Shown in pieces: positions 42,882 to 51,811 of a stretch of 62,845 nucleotides of DNA (position 1 is the stretch's first letter; every line of letters starts with the position of its first letter). Origin of the DNA: JBBRXZ01 sp038232415 (GTDB lineage Bacteria > Patescibacteriota > Saccharimonadia > Saccharimonadales > UBA4665); contig JBBSHY010000003.1 in NCBI GenBank assembly GCA_038232415.1, positions 1 to 62,845 of the forward strand, given 5' to 3'. A program made the translations under genes and the position numbers. The notes beneath the pieces were generated by a model, which was not told where the DNA came from, searched no databases, and was given only the letters and a program-made list of their open reading frames with translations.

Positions 42882-43577
42882 TTAGAGCTTATAAGCCGAG
42901 CCGTTTATAGCGGCACCCATTTTGTCAAACTTATCCTCAAGCCTGTCAAAGCGGCCATTAAGAGTATCAAAGCCGGCTTCTGTGTACTTTTTAAATTCAC
43001 TGAGGTCTTTACTTAGAGAGTTAACTTTAACATTATGACCGGTGACCTTTAAGTCCAGCCCGTCGAATTTTGTGTCCAGTTCATCAACTTTGGTATCAAG
43101 TCCGCTGACCTTGACACTAAGACTATCGAACTTAGTGTCCAGCGACTCAACTCTGATATCAAGACTACTGATCTTTGTGTCGAGAGAGTCAAATTTGGTA
43201 TCAAGTATCCCGACATTAGCTTCAAGAGAGCCGACTTTATTGTTGAGAGAGTCGAATTTAATACCCAGATCACCGACCTTTGCGTCAAGGCCGCCAACTT
43301 TGGTATCAAGATCCTCAAATTTGATACCAAGAGTGCCGACTTTATCATCAAGATTGCCAATGTGGGTATCAAGATTATCGACCTTGGCGTCAAGACTTCC
43401 GACTTTAGTTCCCAGAGAGTTCACCTTCGTGTCGAGTCCGCCGATCTTTTGATGCAGGCTTTTTTGACCAGATGTCAAAGTAGCAATTGAAGCACTCTGT
43501 TGCTGAAGGCTGTCAGTTAAATCTTGGAGGGTAACTCCTAAATCTTGTATAGTAACAGCCGGTTTAGTTTTAGTCAT
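42882..43577 (-). CDS. Heptad-repeat coiled-coil protein
   Basis: Residues about 43-190 of this 231-residue protein are an almost perfect chain of about 21 seven-residue units of the form xLDTKVx (Leu, then Lys or Ala, then Val, Phe or Ile). Core aliphatic residues recur every 3-4 positions, as in a long parallel coiled coil about 20-30 nm long. The N-terminus (1-40) is Gln/Thr-rich, and the C-terminus (about 195-231) resembles a DUF-type coiled-coil end with FDTLNGRFDRLEDKFDKM. It has no signal peptide or membrane helix. A structural, scaffold or measuring role is inferred. TATACT lies 9 nt before the ATG. Confidence 0.75.
   Translation of the reverse strand: MTKTKPAVTIQDLGVTLQDLTDSLQQQSASIATLTSGQKSLHQKIGGLDTKVNSLGTKVGSLDAKVDNLDTHIGNLDDKVGTLGIKFEDLDTKVGGLDAKVGDLGIKFDSLNNKVGSLEANVGILDTKFDSLDTKISSLDIRVESLDTKFDSLSVKVSGLDTKVDELDTKFDGLDLKVTGHNVKVNSLSKDLSEFKKYTEAGFDTLNGRFDRLEDKFDKMGAAINGSAYKL
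43042..43452 (-). repeat. 21-bp tandem repeats encoding the heptad array
   Basis: Imperfect 21-bp units, roughly CTTGATACCAAAGTTGGCGG-like in sense, recur across this stretch, one per heptad. Their regularity makes the array prone to expansion and contraction by slippage, so length may vary between strains. Confidence 0.7.
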
Positions 43578-43586
43578 AGTATTGTA

Positions 43587-43592
43587 AGTATA
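43587..43592 (-). promoter_or_regulatory. Promoter TTGATG-17-TATACT of coiled-coil gene
   Basis: On the minus strand TTGATG (43610-43615) and TATACT are 17 nt apart, and the ATG at 43577 follows after 9 nt. No Shine-Dalgarno. A leader of 2-3 nt or none is predicted. Confidence 0.5.
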
Positions 43593-43653
43593 TTCCTAGC
43601 TTAACGAAGCATCAAATCAATTTGAGAAAATTTAATAACTCGTTAATAACTTC

Positions 43654-45318
43654 TTAGAAATGGTCTCTGATGTGGCCGAATGAGTACTCCCAGTCGGCGG
43701 TGACTTTTTTGTGGGGATTGAAGATACCTTGAGGATCCATGATTGCTTTAGCTTCACGAAAAAGCTGGAGCACCTCTTTGCCGTACATCATTTCCAGCCA
43801 GGGTCCGCGGACCAGGCCGTCGTTATGCTCGCCGGACAATGAACCGCCGTACTTCAGGACCAGGTTATTGACAGCTTTCATTGCCGGCAGGATTTTTTTG
43901 CGGTCCATGGGGTCTTCCAGTTTCATGAGCGGTATAACATGAAAATTGCCGTCACCCATATGTCCCGCAATAGTCGCTGCTAACTTATATTTTTTAATAA
44001 TTCGCCGCAGTTTAGGTAAAAAAGCAGATAAATGCGCCGGCGGTACTACGAAGTCATCAATAAAGGGTGCGGTGTGTTTGTCTTTTACCTTGCTCCTGAG
44101 CAGTTGGAAGCTGTAGCGGCGCATGACCCAGAACTTTTCTGATTTACCTTCAGTCGGATCTTCCTCAAAGCCGTTAATCTCGTAACGGGCGCGGTGTTTA
44201 TTGAGCTCCTGATGGAGGGCGCGGACTTTACGGCGTACTTCTTCTTCTGTTTGGCCGTTAAATTCTACCATCAAAACAAGTTTTGGCATGCCTCGTAACA
44301 GCTGCAGCCCATCGGGAATTAAGGTAATCAACAGATGAATGAAACGTTTCCAGCCAAGTAATTTCAGGAAACTGGGCATGAAGCGTATGGACAGCCGAAG
44401 CGTGGCGTCATCAAACGACTCAAAAGTAGCCGGTTTGGACTCCAGCACCTTGGTGATAATTTCGCCCAGATCATCAATGCCTTTCATAAAGAGGACCAGC
44501 AGGCCGGAATGCAGACGGGCAGGGACTAAGCGAAAGTGAATATCCGTTACAAAACCAAGCGTGCCCTGGGCGCCGACGATTAGTTTAGTCAGGTCAAAAA
44601 CACCGGTGTCACGGTCCCAGACATCCCATAGGTTGTAGCCTGTGGAGTTTTTAGTAACGTGCGGCTTGGCACCCTTAATCTTGTCATAATTACCCTCGAG
44701 TAGAATGAACATCTTGCGGTAAACCTCACCTTCAAAATCCTTCTGCTTCATTTTTTTGTCGAGTTCGGCTTTTTTAAGCGGTTTTACCGTCCTCTCTACG
44801 CCATCGGCAAAAACAAACTTCAGTTCGGTCACGAAGTCTTCGGTTTTGCCAAATTCCAGCGATTTTTCACCGCCGGAGTTGTTGTTGACCATGCCGCCTA
44901 TGGAAGCCAGCTCGCGTGACGCCGGATAGGTCGGCATCAGGGCGTGGTGCTTTAGGGTTTCGGCCTCAAAATCACGGTAGTATACCCCCGGTTGTGCCTG
45001 GGCGGTTGAGGCGGTTATCTTTTCGATACTGTTAAAGTGCTCCAGAAAATCAACTATGATCGAGTCGTTGATCGCGCCGCCGGACATGTCGGTGCCGGCC
45101 GAACGGGCAGTCAGGCTCAGCCCAGGGGTGGACTTTTTTTCATTACCTATCAGTTTGACGAGACGTTCGACATCTTTGGCGTCTTGAGGTTTAACGACCA
45201 GTTTAGGCCTTAGCTCAAACATTGAAGCATCATGGCTATAGAGGTCAAGTGTGGCGGGCTTGTTGTCAATCTCACCTTTAAAGCCGGCACTCTTTAGTGC
45301 ATTGCTAATTTTGTCCAT
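43654..45318 (-). CDS. FAD-linked oxidase, GlcD / D-lactate dehydrogenase family
   Basis: This 554-residue flavoenzyme has a FAD_binding_4 (PCMH-type) domain (about 35-270; LTARSAGTDMSGG, SIGGMVNNNSGGEKSLEFG) and a FAD-oxidase C-terminal domain ending with GHMGDGNFHVIPL and SGEHNDGLVRG. Such enzymes oxidise D-lactate, glycolate or D-2-hydroxyglutarate and pass electrons to quinone or an acceptor. No C-terminal CCG/Fe-S domain is present. NDH-2 and the quinol oxidase are nearby, so feeding a quinone pool is reasonable. In fermentative relatives D-lactate is a common product, making D-lactate the favoured but unproven substrate. Confidence 0.87.
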   Translation of the reverse strand: MDKISNALKSAGFKGEIDNKPATLDLYSHDASMFELRPKLVVKPQDAKDVERLVKLIGNEKKSTPGLSLTARSAGTDMSGGAINDSIIVDFLEHFNSIEKITASTAQAQPGVYYRDFEAETLKHHALMPTYPASRELASIGGMVNNNSGGEKSLEFGKTEDFVTELKFVFADGVERTVKPLKKAELDKKMKQKDFEGEVYRKMFILLEGNYDKIKGAKPHVTKNSTGYNLWDVWDRDTGVFDLTKLIVGAQGTLGFVTDIHFRLVPARLHSGLLVLFMKGIDDLGEIITKVLESKPATFESFDDATLRLSIRFMPSFLKLLGWKRFIHLLITLIPDGLQLLRGMPKLVLMVEFNGQTEEEVRRKVRALHQELNKHRARYEINGFEEDPTEGKSEKFWVMRRYSFQLLRSKVKDKHTAPFIDDFVVPPAHLSAFLPKLRRIIKKYKLAATIAGHMGDGNFHVIPLMKLEDPMDRKKILPAMKAVNNLVLKYGGSLSGEHNDGLVRGPWLEMMYGKEVLQLFREAKAIMDPQGIFNPHKKVTADWEYSFGHIRDHF

Positions 45319-45363
45319 TGACTTAAGCTTAAGGTCTTTAGGACATTAAATGCAAGCCTTTGG

Positions 45364-45369
45364 TATACT
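45364..45369 (+). promoter_or_regulatory. -10 hexamer TATACT, 9 nt before GT4 start
   Basis: TATACT is followed by 9 nt (CTAGAAAAT) and the ATG at 45379; there is no Shine-Dalgarno. A leader of about 2-3 nt is predicted. Confidence 0.5.
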
Positions 45370-45378
45370 CTAGAAAAT

Positions 45379-46473
45379 ATGCGCATCGCAATAGTGGGCC
45401 CGACCCATCCATACAAAGGCGGCATCGCCCAACACACTACTGAGCTGGCGCACCGTCTCGTCCGGGCAGGCCACGAAGTCAGTTTAGTATCCTGGAAAGC
45501 CCAGTATCCTTTCTTTTATCCCGGCGACCAGTTCGTGCCGACAGATAAACCGGAGCTGCCGCCTTTTACTAGCATAAAGAGAGTATTGTCATGGAAAAAC
45601 CCAGCTGGCTGGATACGCTGGGCACGACGCTTAAACAAATTTGACCAGGTCATTTTCATTTGGTGGGTGCCGACTATCCAGGGGCCTGTATACTTCAGCA
45701 TGTTGAAGGCGCTGGGTAAACGTGGAAGCCGTAACATCGTTATTTGCCATAATGTCATCCAGCACAGCGCGGGACCGGTTGACAGGCAATTAACACGGCT
45801 GGTTCTTAACCGGGCAGATACGGTAATCACCCATACTTCGGCTCAAGCCAAACTCGCCAAGAGTCTGACAAAAACACCTGTTTCCGTTGCCGCATTGCCA
45901 GAATTTTTCACAGACCAGCCACGTGCCAGGCCAGCCAAGGAAAAACTACATTATAATCTGTTATTTTTCGGCTTGGTCAGGCATTACAAAGGTGTTGACG
46001 TACTGCTGCGCGCGCTATCAGCTGTGCCGAAAGTGCGCCTGACCATTGCCGGCGAAATGTGGGGCAAGCAGGGGGCCAAACTCCAAGGCCTGATAAGCGA
46101 ACTGAAGCTGGATGAGCGGGTCACGCTGCAGCCGGGTTATGTGCCTGCCAGCGATATTGCCAAACTTTTTTCGGGGGCTGATGCGCTTGTTCTGCCATAC
46201 AGAACCGCTACAGCCACCCAAAACATTGGCCTGGCTTTTGCCCATGGCGTACCTGTTATTGCTACCAAAGTTGGCAGCATGCCAGGTCAACTGCGAGATG
46301 GCATGGATGGTTTACTCTGCGAACCCGGCGACGCAACCTCGTTGGCTGAAGCCATCAAACACTTCTATGAACCTGAAGTAGCCGAAAAATTGCGGGCTAA
46401 CATACCGGCCAGCACGGCAGATACCGACTGGCACAATTACATAAGGACAATTACGAACCGGTCCGGCAGCTAG
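45379..46473 (+). CDS. Family 4 glycosyltransferase (GT-B fold)
   Basis: This 364-residue soluble GT-B enzyme has an N-terminal acceptor domain with the Gly-rich loop PYKGGIAQHTTELA and a C-terminal donor domain with FFGLVRHYKGVDVLL, LVLPYRTATATQN and a Glu-containing GMDGLLCEPGD region. GT4 enzymes transfer hexoses from nucleotide sugars with retention. The lack of a membrane segment suggests a cytoplasmic enzyme acting on a lipid-linked or soluble acceptor. The next gene, NDH-2, has its own promoter. Donor and acceptor cannot be told. Confidence 0.88.
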   Translation: MRIAIVGPTHPYKGGIAQHTTELAHRLVRAGHEVSLVSWKAQYPFFYPGDQFVPTDKPELPPFTSIKRVLSWKNPAGWIRWARRLNKFDQVIFIWWVPTIQGPVYFSMLKALGKRGSRNIVICHNVIQHSAGPVDRQLTRLVLNRADTVITHTSAQAKLAKSLTKTPVSVAALPEFFTDQPRARPAKEKLHYNLLFFGLVRHYKGVDVLLRALSAVPKVRLTIAGEMWGKQGAKLQGLISELKLDERVTLQPGYVPASDIAKLFSGADALVLPYRTATATQNIGLAFAHGVPVIATKVGSMPGQLRDGMDGLLCEPGDATSLAEAIKHFYEPEVAEKLRANIPASTADTDWHNYIRTITNRSGS

Positions 46474-46493
46474 CACTCGGCCAGGTACGTCTG

Positions 46494-46499
46494 TATAAT
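46494..46499 (+). promoter_or_regulatory. -10 hexamer TATAAT, 10 nt before ndh
   Basis: A perfect TATAAT is followed by 10 nt and the ATG at 46510, with no Shine-Dalgarno. No good -35 was found. Confidence 0.5.
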
Positions 46500-46509
46500 C
46501 ATAAGCAAC

Positions 46510-47703
46510 ATGAAAAAATCCGAACACGTGCTGATTCTAGGAGGAGGTTTTGCGGGAGTCAAAGCGGCTCTTGAATTAGCCGACGATCCGCACTTTGCTG
46601 TTACCGTTTTAAGTGATGATGCGGACCTGCGGTATTATCCAACCCTTTATCACACTGCCACCGGCGGACAGCGTTCCAACTCCAGCATACCTTTAACGCG
46701 GATTTTCGCGGATAAGCCGGTCGAAGTCGTTCAGGGCACAGCTGCTACCCTTGACCGCAAAGCTAAGACAATTACAACTGAAGACGGCCGGACCTATGAA
46801 TACGACGTATTGATCATAGGCCTGGGCGTCGTAACCAATTACTTTGGCATTCCGGGGCTGGCTGACTATGCTTACAGTATTAAATCCCAGGCAGAAGTGG
46901 CCCGCTTTAAGACACATCTCCATAGACAGCTGACTGACGAGCATCACCCCGATCCTCACTATGTGATCGTAGGCGCTGGCCCCACCGGCATTGAGCTGGC
47001 CGGCGCTTTGCCCGCCTACCTCAAGCACATCATTAAAAATCACGGTCTGTCGGCCCGGCGCATACACATCGATCTGATTGAGGCCGCACCACGTCTGCTG
47101 CCGCGGCTGCCCAAAGAAACTTCACGTACGGTCCGCCGGCGCTTGAAACGCCTCGGCATCAGACTTTACATAGGCAGCGCTGTCCAGGGCCAGAGCGCCG
47201 ACGAATTAACCGTCAATGCCAAGCCAATCCGCAGCCACACAGTCATCTGGACAGCCGGCGTTACTAACCACCCATTCTTCACCGATAACCATTTCGTCAT
47301 CATGGGCCGCGGCAAAGTTGCTGTCGACACCTACTTACAAGCCGAAGACAATATCTTCGTGCTTGGCGACAATGCCAACACCCCTTACAGCGGCATGGCT
47401 CAGACAGCTCTGAATGATGGTGGGTTCGTCGCTAGTAACCTACGTCGCCGCGCCAGAGGCAAAAGCTTTAAAAGTTACGTAGCTAAACAGCCCGTTACGG
47501 TTATTCCAGCCGGGCCGCACTGGGCAGTTGTACTCTGGGGCAAATTAAGCATACACGGCCGCTTAGGCTGGCTGGTTCGTGAAGCCGGCGATCTGGTCGG
47601 TTTCCATGACCTGCAGCCTTGGCCCAAAGCCGCCAAACAATTCCTAACCGAATTCAGCACTCAGGACGAGTGCGAAGTCTGCGCTATAGCTACAGCTAAA
47701 TAA
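46510..47703 (+). CDS. ndh: Type II NADH:quinone oxidoreductase (NDH-2)
   Basis: This 397-residue flavoprotein has two Rossmann motifs: LGGGFAGVKAA for FAD (about 10-20) and VGAGPTGIELAG for NADH (about 154-165). A late FAD motif reads NIFVLGDNANTPYSG, followed by AQTALNDGG, typical of NDH-2. It oxidises NADH and reduces quinone without pumping protons. It lacks long membrane helices; amphipathic C-terminal segments would attach it to the membrane. The C-terminus carries an unusual Cys pair (CEVC). It is the natural electron donor for the quinol oxidase of this window. No complex I genes were seen. Confidence 0.92.
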   Translation: MKKSEHVLILGGGFAGVKAALELADDPHFAVTVLSDDADLRYYPTLYHTATGGQRSNSSIPLTRIFADKPVEVVQGTAATLDRKAKTITTEDGRTYEYDVLIIGLGVVTNYFGIPGLADYAYSIKSQAEVARFKTHLHRQLTDEHHPDPHYVIVGAGPTGIELAGALPAYLKHIIKNHGLSARRIHIDLIEAAPRLLPRLPKETSRTVRRRLKRLGIRLYIGSAVQGQSADELTVNAKPIRSHTVIWTAGVTNHPFFTDNHFVIMGRGKVAVDTYLQAEDNIFVLGDNANTPYSGMAQTALNDGGFVASNLRRRARGKSFKSYVAKQPVTVIPAGPHWAVVLWGKLSIHGRLGWLVREAGDLVGFHDLQPWPKAAKQFLTEFSTQDECEVCAIATAK

Positions 47704-47720
47704 TCTGCTATTTGCTAGGT

Positions 47721-47726
47721 TACAAT
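47721..47726 (+). promoter_or_regulatory. -10 hexamer TACAAT, 6 nt before helicase start
   Basis: TACAAT is followed by AGAGCT and the ATG at 47733, with no Shine-Dalgarno. The geometry predicts a leaderless mRNA and supports 47733 rather than 47712 as the start. Confidence 0.5.
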
Positions 47727-47732
47727 AGAGCT

Positions 47733-50700
47733 ATGCAAAAGGAGTTTCAGTCGGCGTATAAACAGTTAAATACGGCTCAAAAAGAGGCTGTTGATGCGAT
47801 TGACGGGCCGGTGCTGGTGGTGGCCGGACCAGGGACGGGGAAGACCCAGCTGCTCAGTGTGCGGGTGGCCAATATTCTGCGAAAAACCGACACGGATGCC
47901 AGCGGTATATTGTGCCTGACTTTTACCAACAAGGCAGCCACCAATATGCGCGAACGGCTGTATCAACTGATTGGTCCGGCCTCGCGAAACGTAGTCGTAC
48001 GAACCTTTCACAGCTTTGCCGCCGAAATAATGAACCGCTACCCGGACTACTTCTGGAGAGGGGCACGTTTAAGCGTGGCGCCCGATGCCGTGCAGCTGGA
48101 GATCATCCAGAGTATTTTGGCCAGGCTGCCGCTGGATAATCCGCTAGCCAGTACCTTTTTTGCCGGTACTTTTACGGCTCTTAGTGACGTACAAGGCAGC
48201 CTGAAGCTGGCTAAAGAGGCCGGCCTGACACCCGACCAATTACGCCAAACTATCCGGCTAAACATTAAATACCTCGACAAGATTGAACCCAAACTTCGCG
48301 ATATACTAGCTCCTAATTTAAGCGCTAAAACACTAGAAGAGCTGCCAGCCGCCATTGCCGGTTTGCCGGAGCAAAAGGTGGAGAGGGGCAGCTTGTTATT
48401 ACCGCTAAGTACTTTACTGCAAGAGAGTCTGGAATATGCCATTCAACAGGACGGACCAACCGGTAAGACCACCCAGACCGGCAAGTGGAAACAGCGCTGG
48501 CTGCAAACAGTCGACGGCCAAAAAGGTTTATTTACCGAACGAAAACGTAATGAGTGGTGGCTGGCAGTGGCCGACGTCTATGAAAGTTACCGGGAACAGC
48601 TGCATCAGCGCGGTTACTACGACTATTCCGACATGCTGATAGAGGTGCTGGAGCAATTACAGGCCGAGCCCGATATGCGGGCCGATATTCAGGAGCGTTT
48701 CCTGTATGTATTGATTGACGAATTTCAAGATACAAATGCCGCGCAATTACGACTGGCCCATCTTGTAGCAGACCACTATGCCGCCAATAACCGGCCCAAT
48801 CTGATGGTGGTAGGCGACGACGACCAATCAATCTTTGCTTTTAACGGGGCCGAACTCAATAATATGCTGAGCTTCCGCCGCAGCTACTATGACACTAAGC
48901 TGATTGTACTGGAAGACAATTACCGCTCCGCGCAAGCTGTTCTGGACGCAGCCAACCAGATCATCGAGCAAGCTGAAGACCGGTTAGTAAACCGCGAGCC
49001 GGAGATTACTAAAAAACTTACCGCTAAAAATGCGCCCCAGGGCAAAGCACACATAGAACACTTTAGTTATCCCACCCGTCAGCACCAACACGTCGCGATG
49101 GCCAGACATATTAAAGAACTTTGGGAGGAAGGCGAGGGCAGTGTGGCTGTGCTGGCCCGCAAGCATGACAGCCTGAAGCAGTTAGCCCGTATTCTGCTCG
49201 CCGAGGGCATACCGGTGCGTTACGAACAGCAAAGCAACGTACTCGAACACGAAGCCGTTAAACAAATCTGCCTAATTGCCGATTTAGCCGTAGCCATCGC
49301 CGATGGCGACAAGGGCGCCGTCAATGTGGGTCTGGCGGAATTAGTGCGCCACCCAATGTGGCAATTAAACGCGATGACCTTGTGGAAACTCGCCACTGCC
49401 AATTACAGCTTGCCGGACTGGCTGGACAGCCTTTTGACCCACGAGGATGAGAAACTCAGTAATATTGGGAACTGGTTAGTCTGGCTGGCCCGGGTTAGCC
49501 GCCAACAGCCGCTACCCCTGGTAATGGAGTACATCCTGGGTCTGCGCGACGGACAATATTTATTGAGCCCTTTCAAGAATCATTATCTTGGCATGAGGCC
49601 CCTCACCAGTGATTACCTGGAAACCTTATCGGCCGTAGAACTGCTTCGCGGACTAACCCAGGAGTTTGCCGGCAGCGAAGGCAATCTGGCTGATTTTGTC
49701 CGTTTCATCCGATTAAATCTTAGCGCTAAGCGGGTAATTGCCGATGAGTCCTGGTTTATGAGCGGTGAGCGGGCGGTACAATTATTGACAGTCTATAAAG
49801 CCAAAGGCCTGGAATTCGACAATGTATTTGTGATTGACGCTGCCGAAAGCATGTGGCGGCCGCGCGTGGGTGGACGAACATCGCCCGCTAACTTACAGTT
49901 ACAAGCTTACGGCGAAAAATATGACGATTATGTGCGTTTGCTTTATGTGGCAGCCAGCCGTGCCAAGAGCAGCTTGGTTGCCACCAGCTATTTTACTGAT
50001 GATAATGGCAATGAACTACTGCCGACGCCCTTGTTAGCGGCGATACCGCTCACAATAATAACTGAACCGGCAGAGGAGCCGGCGGCCGTGCTGGAAAGCG
50101 GCTTACATTGGCCGCACCTTTCAACTAATAACGAGCAGGCATTGCTCAGTGACAGGCTCGAGAAGTTTTCCCTAAGTCCGACGGCATTAATCGATTTCCT
50201 TAACGTTGCCGAGGCCGGACCCGGTAGTTTCAGGGATCGCCACCTGCTGCGTCTGCCGACAGCTCGCTCAGCCCAGGGCAGTTACGGCACGGCCGTCCAT
50301 GCCGCCCTGGAAACCGCCCAGCGGCTGGTTAACACCAGTAAGCTGGAACTCGGCACAATTTTAGATCGCTTCGAAGCGGCTTTGAGCGAAGAACATTTAT
50401 CACCCCTGGACTACGAACACTTTAAAACCCGCGGCGAGAAACTATTGCAACAATTATTCGGTAAACGCGGTCTGACACTCGTTAAAGACGGCCTGGCTGA
50501 ACAAAGACTTAGCGATATCATGCTCGATACTGCCCGCATAGGCGGCAAACTAGACCTCATCAACCTGACTGAAGATACGCTGCTGATAACTGATTACAAG
50601 ACCGGCAAACCGCTCACCAGCTTCACTACCCGCGATCAGACCAAAGCTATCAAAGCCTGGCGGCATCGTACGCAACTGCTTTTCTATGCTTTGCTCGCCA

Positions 50701-50948
50701 GCCACAGCGGCCGTTTCAAATCAGCCAAAACCATCAGTACGCGTATGCTCTATGTAGAAGCCGAAACCTCCCGTGATCTCAGTCTTACGCTTGAACCCGA
50801 CCCAGCCAGTTTAGAGCGGCTGCAAAACCTCATAGCCGAAGTCTGGCGGCTCATAACCGCTTTGAACCTGCCGGATACTAGCAACTATTCTAAAGATATC
50901 GCCGGCATTACAAAGTTTGAAGATGATCTCTTAAATAAGACTTTCTGA
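47733..50948 (+). CDS. UvrD/Rep-type helicase fused to a PD-(D/E)XK nuclease
   Basis: This 1071-residue protein has a superfamily 1 helicase: Walker A AGPGTGKT (31-38), TFTNKAATNMRERL, DEFQDTN (Walker B), GDDDQSIFAF, and VYKAKGLEFDNVFV. An insertion after motif I and a C-terminal RecB-like nuclease domain follow, with GGKLDLI and the catalytic ITDYKTGK. This is the architecture of AddA, AdnA or RecB-like subunits used in double-strand break resection. No AddB, RecC or RecD gene is near. It may act alone or with a distant partner. The start at 47733 is chosen because the -10 lies between it and 47712. Confidence 0.9.
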   Translation: MQKEFQSAYKQLNTAQKEAVDAIDGPVLVVAGPGTGKTQLLSVRVANILRKTDTDASGILCLTFTNKAATNMRERLYQLIGPASRNVVVRTFHSFAAEIMNRYPDYFWRGARLSVAPDAVQLEIIQSILARLPLDNPLASTFFAGTFTALSDVQGSLKLAKEAGLTPDQLRQTIRLNIKYLDKIEPKLRDILAPNLSAKTLEELPAAIAGLPEQKVERGSLLLPLSTLLQESLEYAIQQDGPTGKTTQTGKWKQRWLQTVDGQKGLFTERKRNEWWLAVADVYESYREQLHQRGYYDYSDMLIEVLEQLQAEPDMRADIQERFLYVLIDEFQDTNAAQLRLAHLVADHYAANNRPNLMVVGDDDQSIFAFNGAELNNMLSFRRSYYDTKLIVLEDNYRSAQAVLDAANQIIEQAEDRLVNREPEITKKLTAKNAPQGKAHIEHFSYPTRQHQHVAMARHIKELWEEGEGSVAVLARKHDSLKQLARILLAEGIPVRYEQQSNVLEHEAVKQICLIADLAVAIADGDKGAVNVGLAELVRHPMWQLNAMTLWKLATANYSLPDWLDSLLTHEDEKLSNIGNWLVWLARVSRQQPLPLVMEYILGLRDGQYLLSPFKNHYLGMRPLTSDYLETLSAVELLRGLTQEFAGSEGNLADFVRFIRLNLSAKRVIADESWFMSGERAVQLLTVYKAKGLEFDNVFVIDAAESMWRPRVGGRTSPANLQLQAYGEKYDDYVRLLYVAASRAKSSLVATSYFTDDNGNELLPTPLLAAIPLTIITEPAEEPAAVLESGLHWPHLSTNNEQALLSDRLEKFSLSPTALIDFLNVAEAGPGSFRDRHLLRLPTARSAQGSYGTAVHAALETAQRLVNTSKLELGTILDRFEAALSEEHLSPLDYEHFKTRGEKLLQQLFGKRGLTLVKDGLAEQRLSDIMLDTARIGGKLDLINLTEDTLLITDYKTGKPLTSFTTRDQTKAIKAWRHRTQLLFYALLASHSGRFKSAKTISTRMLYVEAETSRDLSLTLEPDPASLERLQNLIAEVWRLITALNLPDTSNYSKDIAGITKFEDDLLNKTF

Positions 50949-50994
50949 TTACCTAAACTAACTTCACCGACTAATTATTTGCGAGAGTTATCGA

Positions 50995-51729
50995 TTACTT
51001 CTTAATGCGCGTGGTTTTCTTAACTGTAGACTTCTTAGCGGGTTTAACCACAGCTGCCTTACCTGCAGGAGCCGTAACGTATGTACTCGTGCCTGCCAAG
51101 GCATTCTCAGATTCCGCAAACAGTAAGCCGTACAGGTTAACCCCAATAACAGCGCCGATTACCGGGCCAAGTACATAAGTGCCCCAGACCCAGGCCCGGA
51201 CACCAAAAGCCACAGCCGGATTCAGCAGAGCGAAAGAGGCCGATGACGCAGCGATAATACCGAGAGTATAAGACAGCCCGGCAAAGGAAGCAGTTACAGC
51301 CCGGCTAAAACCCTGGTAAACAGCGGCCGCAAAACCAAAACTAAAGACACCGGTGCCAACAGCCTCGGCGATCATAATTCGTCCAGTGAAATGACCGCCA
51401 ATTGGCGGTAAAGACTTATTGACAAAATACGTATAAAGGCCATACGCGCCCCATGCACCTAGTATCTGTACGGCAATATATAAAATAGCGCTGACTGTAG
51501 ATACCTTACGAGCTGTCCACATGCCAATCGTGAGGGCCGGATTGAAATACCCGCCGGAGTTATTGCCCAGGGCAAACGACATCAGGACCATTGTCAGTCC
51601 TGCCGCACTTGCCACGAAAAAGGGAATAACACCAATACTTGAACGTTGTACGCTCAGGATCAGGAGCGTTAGCACTCCGGTACCTAGAAACTCAGCCACC
51701 AGTGTAGCTACTTTGCGTCTTCCAAACAT
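50995..51729 (-). CDS. Aquaporin / MIP family channel
   Basis: The start at 51729 follows AAGGAGG (51739-51745) with 9-nt spacing; the ATG at 51759 has no such site. The 244-residue protein has six helices and the two pore half-helices as YFNPALT and LLNPAVAFGVRAW, with Arg in the selectivity filter. The second-half residues look closer to water channels than to glycerol facilitators, which carry Asp after the second NPA region. A basic C-terminal tail (about 210-244) of Lys and Thr repeats (KPAKKSTVKKTT) is unusual and may contact nucleic acid or lipid headgroups. Confidence 0.9.
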   Translation of the reverse strand: MFGRRKVATLVAEFLGTGVLTLLILSVQRSSIGVIPFFVASAAGLTMVLMSFALGNNSGGYFNPALTIGMWTARKVSTVSAILYIAVQILGAWGAYGLYTYFVNKSLPPIGGHFTGRIMIAEAVGTGVFSFGFAAAVYQGFSRAVTASFAGLSYTLGIIAASSASFALLNPAVAFGVRAWVWGTYVLGPVIGAVIGVNLYGLLFAESENALAGTSTYVTAPAGKAAVVKPAKKSTVKKTTRIKK

Positions 51730-51811
51730 ATCCCCGAACCTCCTTTTAATTGATGTCATAAGAGTACCCTGACTTTACACTTTTGTAAAGCCCACCGTAA
51801 TGGCTCAAGAG

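Noticed and set aside
43042..43452. Regular 21-bp repeats considered as a CRISPR-like array
   Set aside because: Units are contiguous, without spacers, in frame with an intact coding sequence and encode heptads.
51730..51759. ATG at 51759 as the aquaporin start
   Set aside because: The ATG at 51729 has a near-perfect AAGGAGG at 9-nt spacing and still leaves all six helices.
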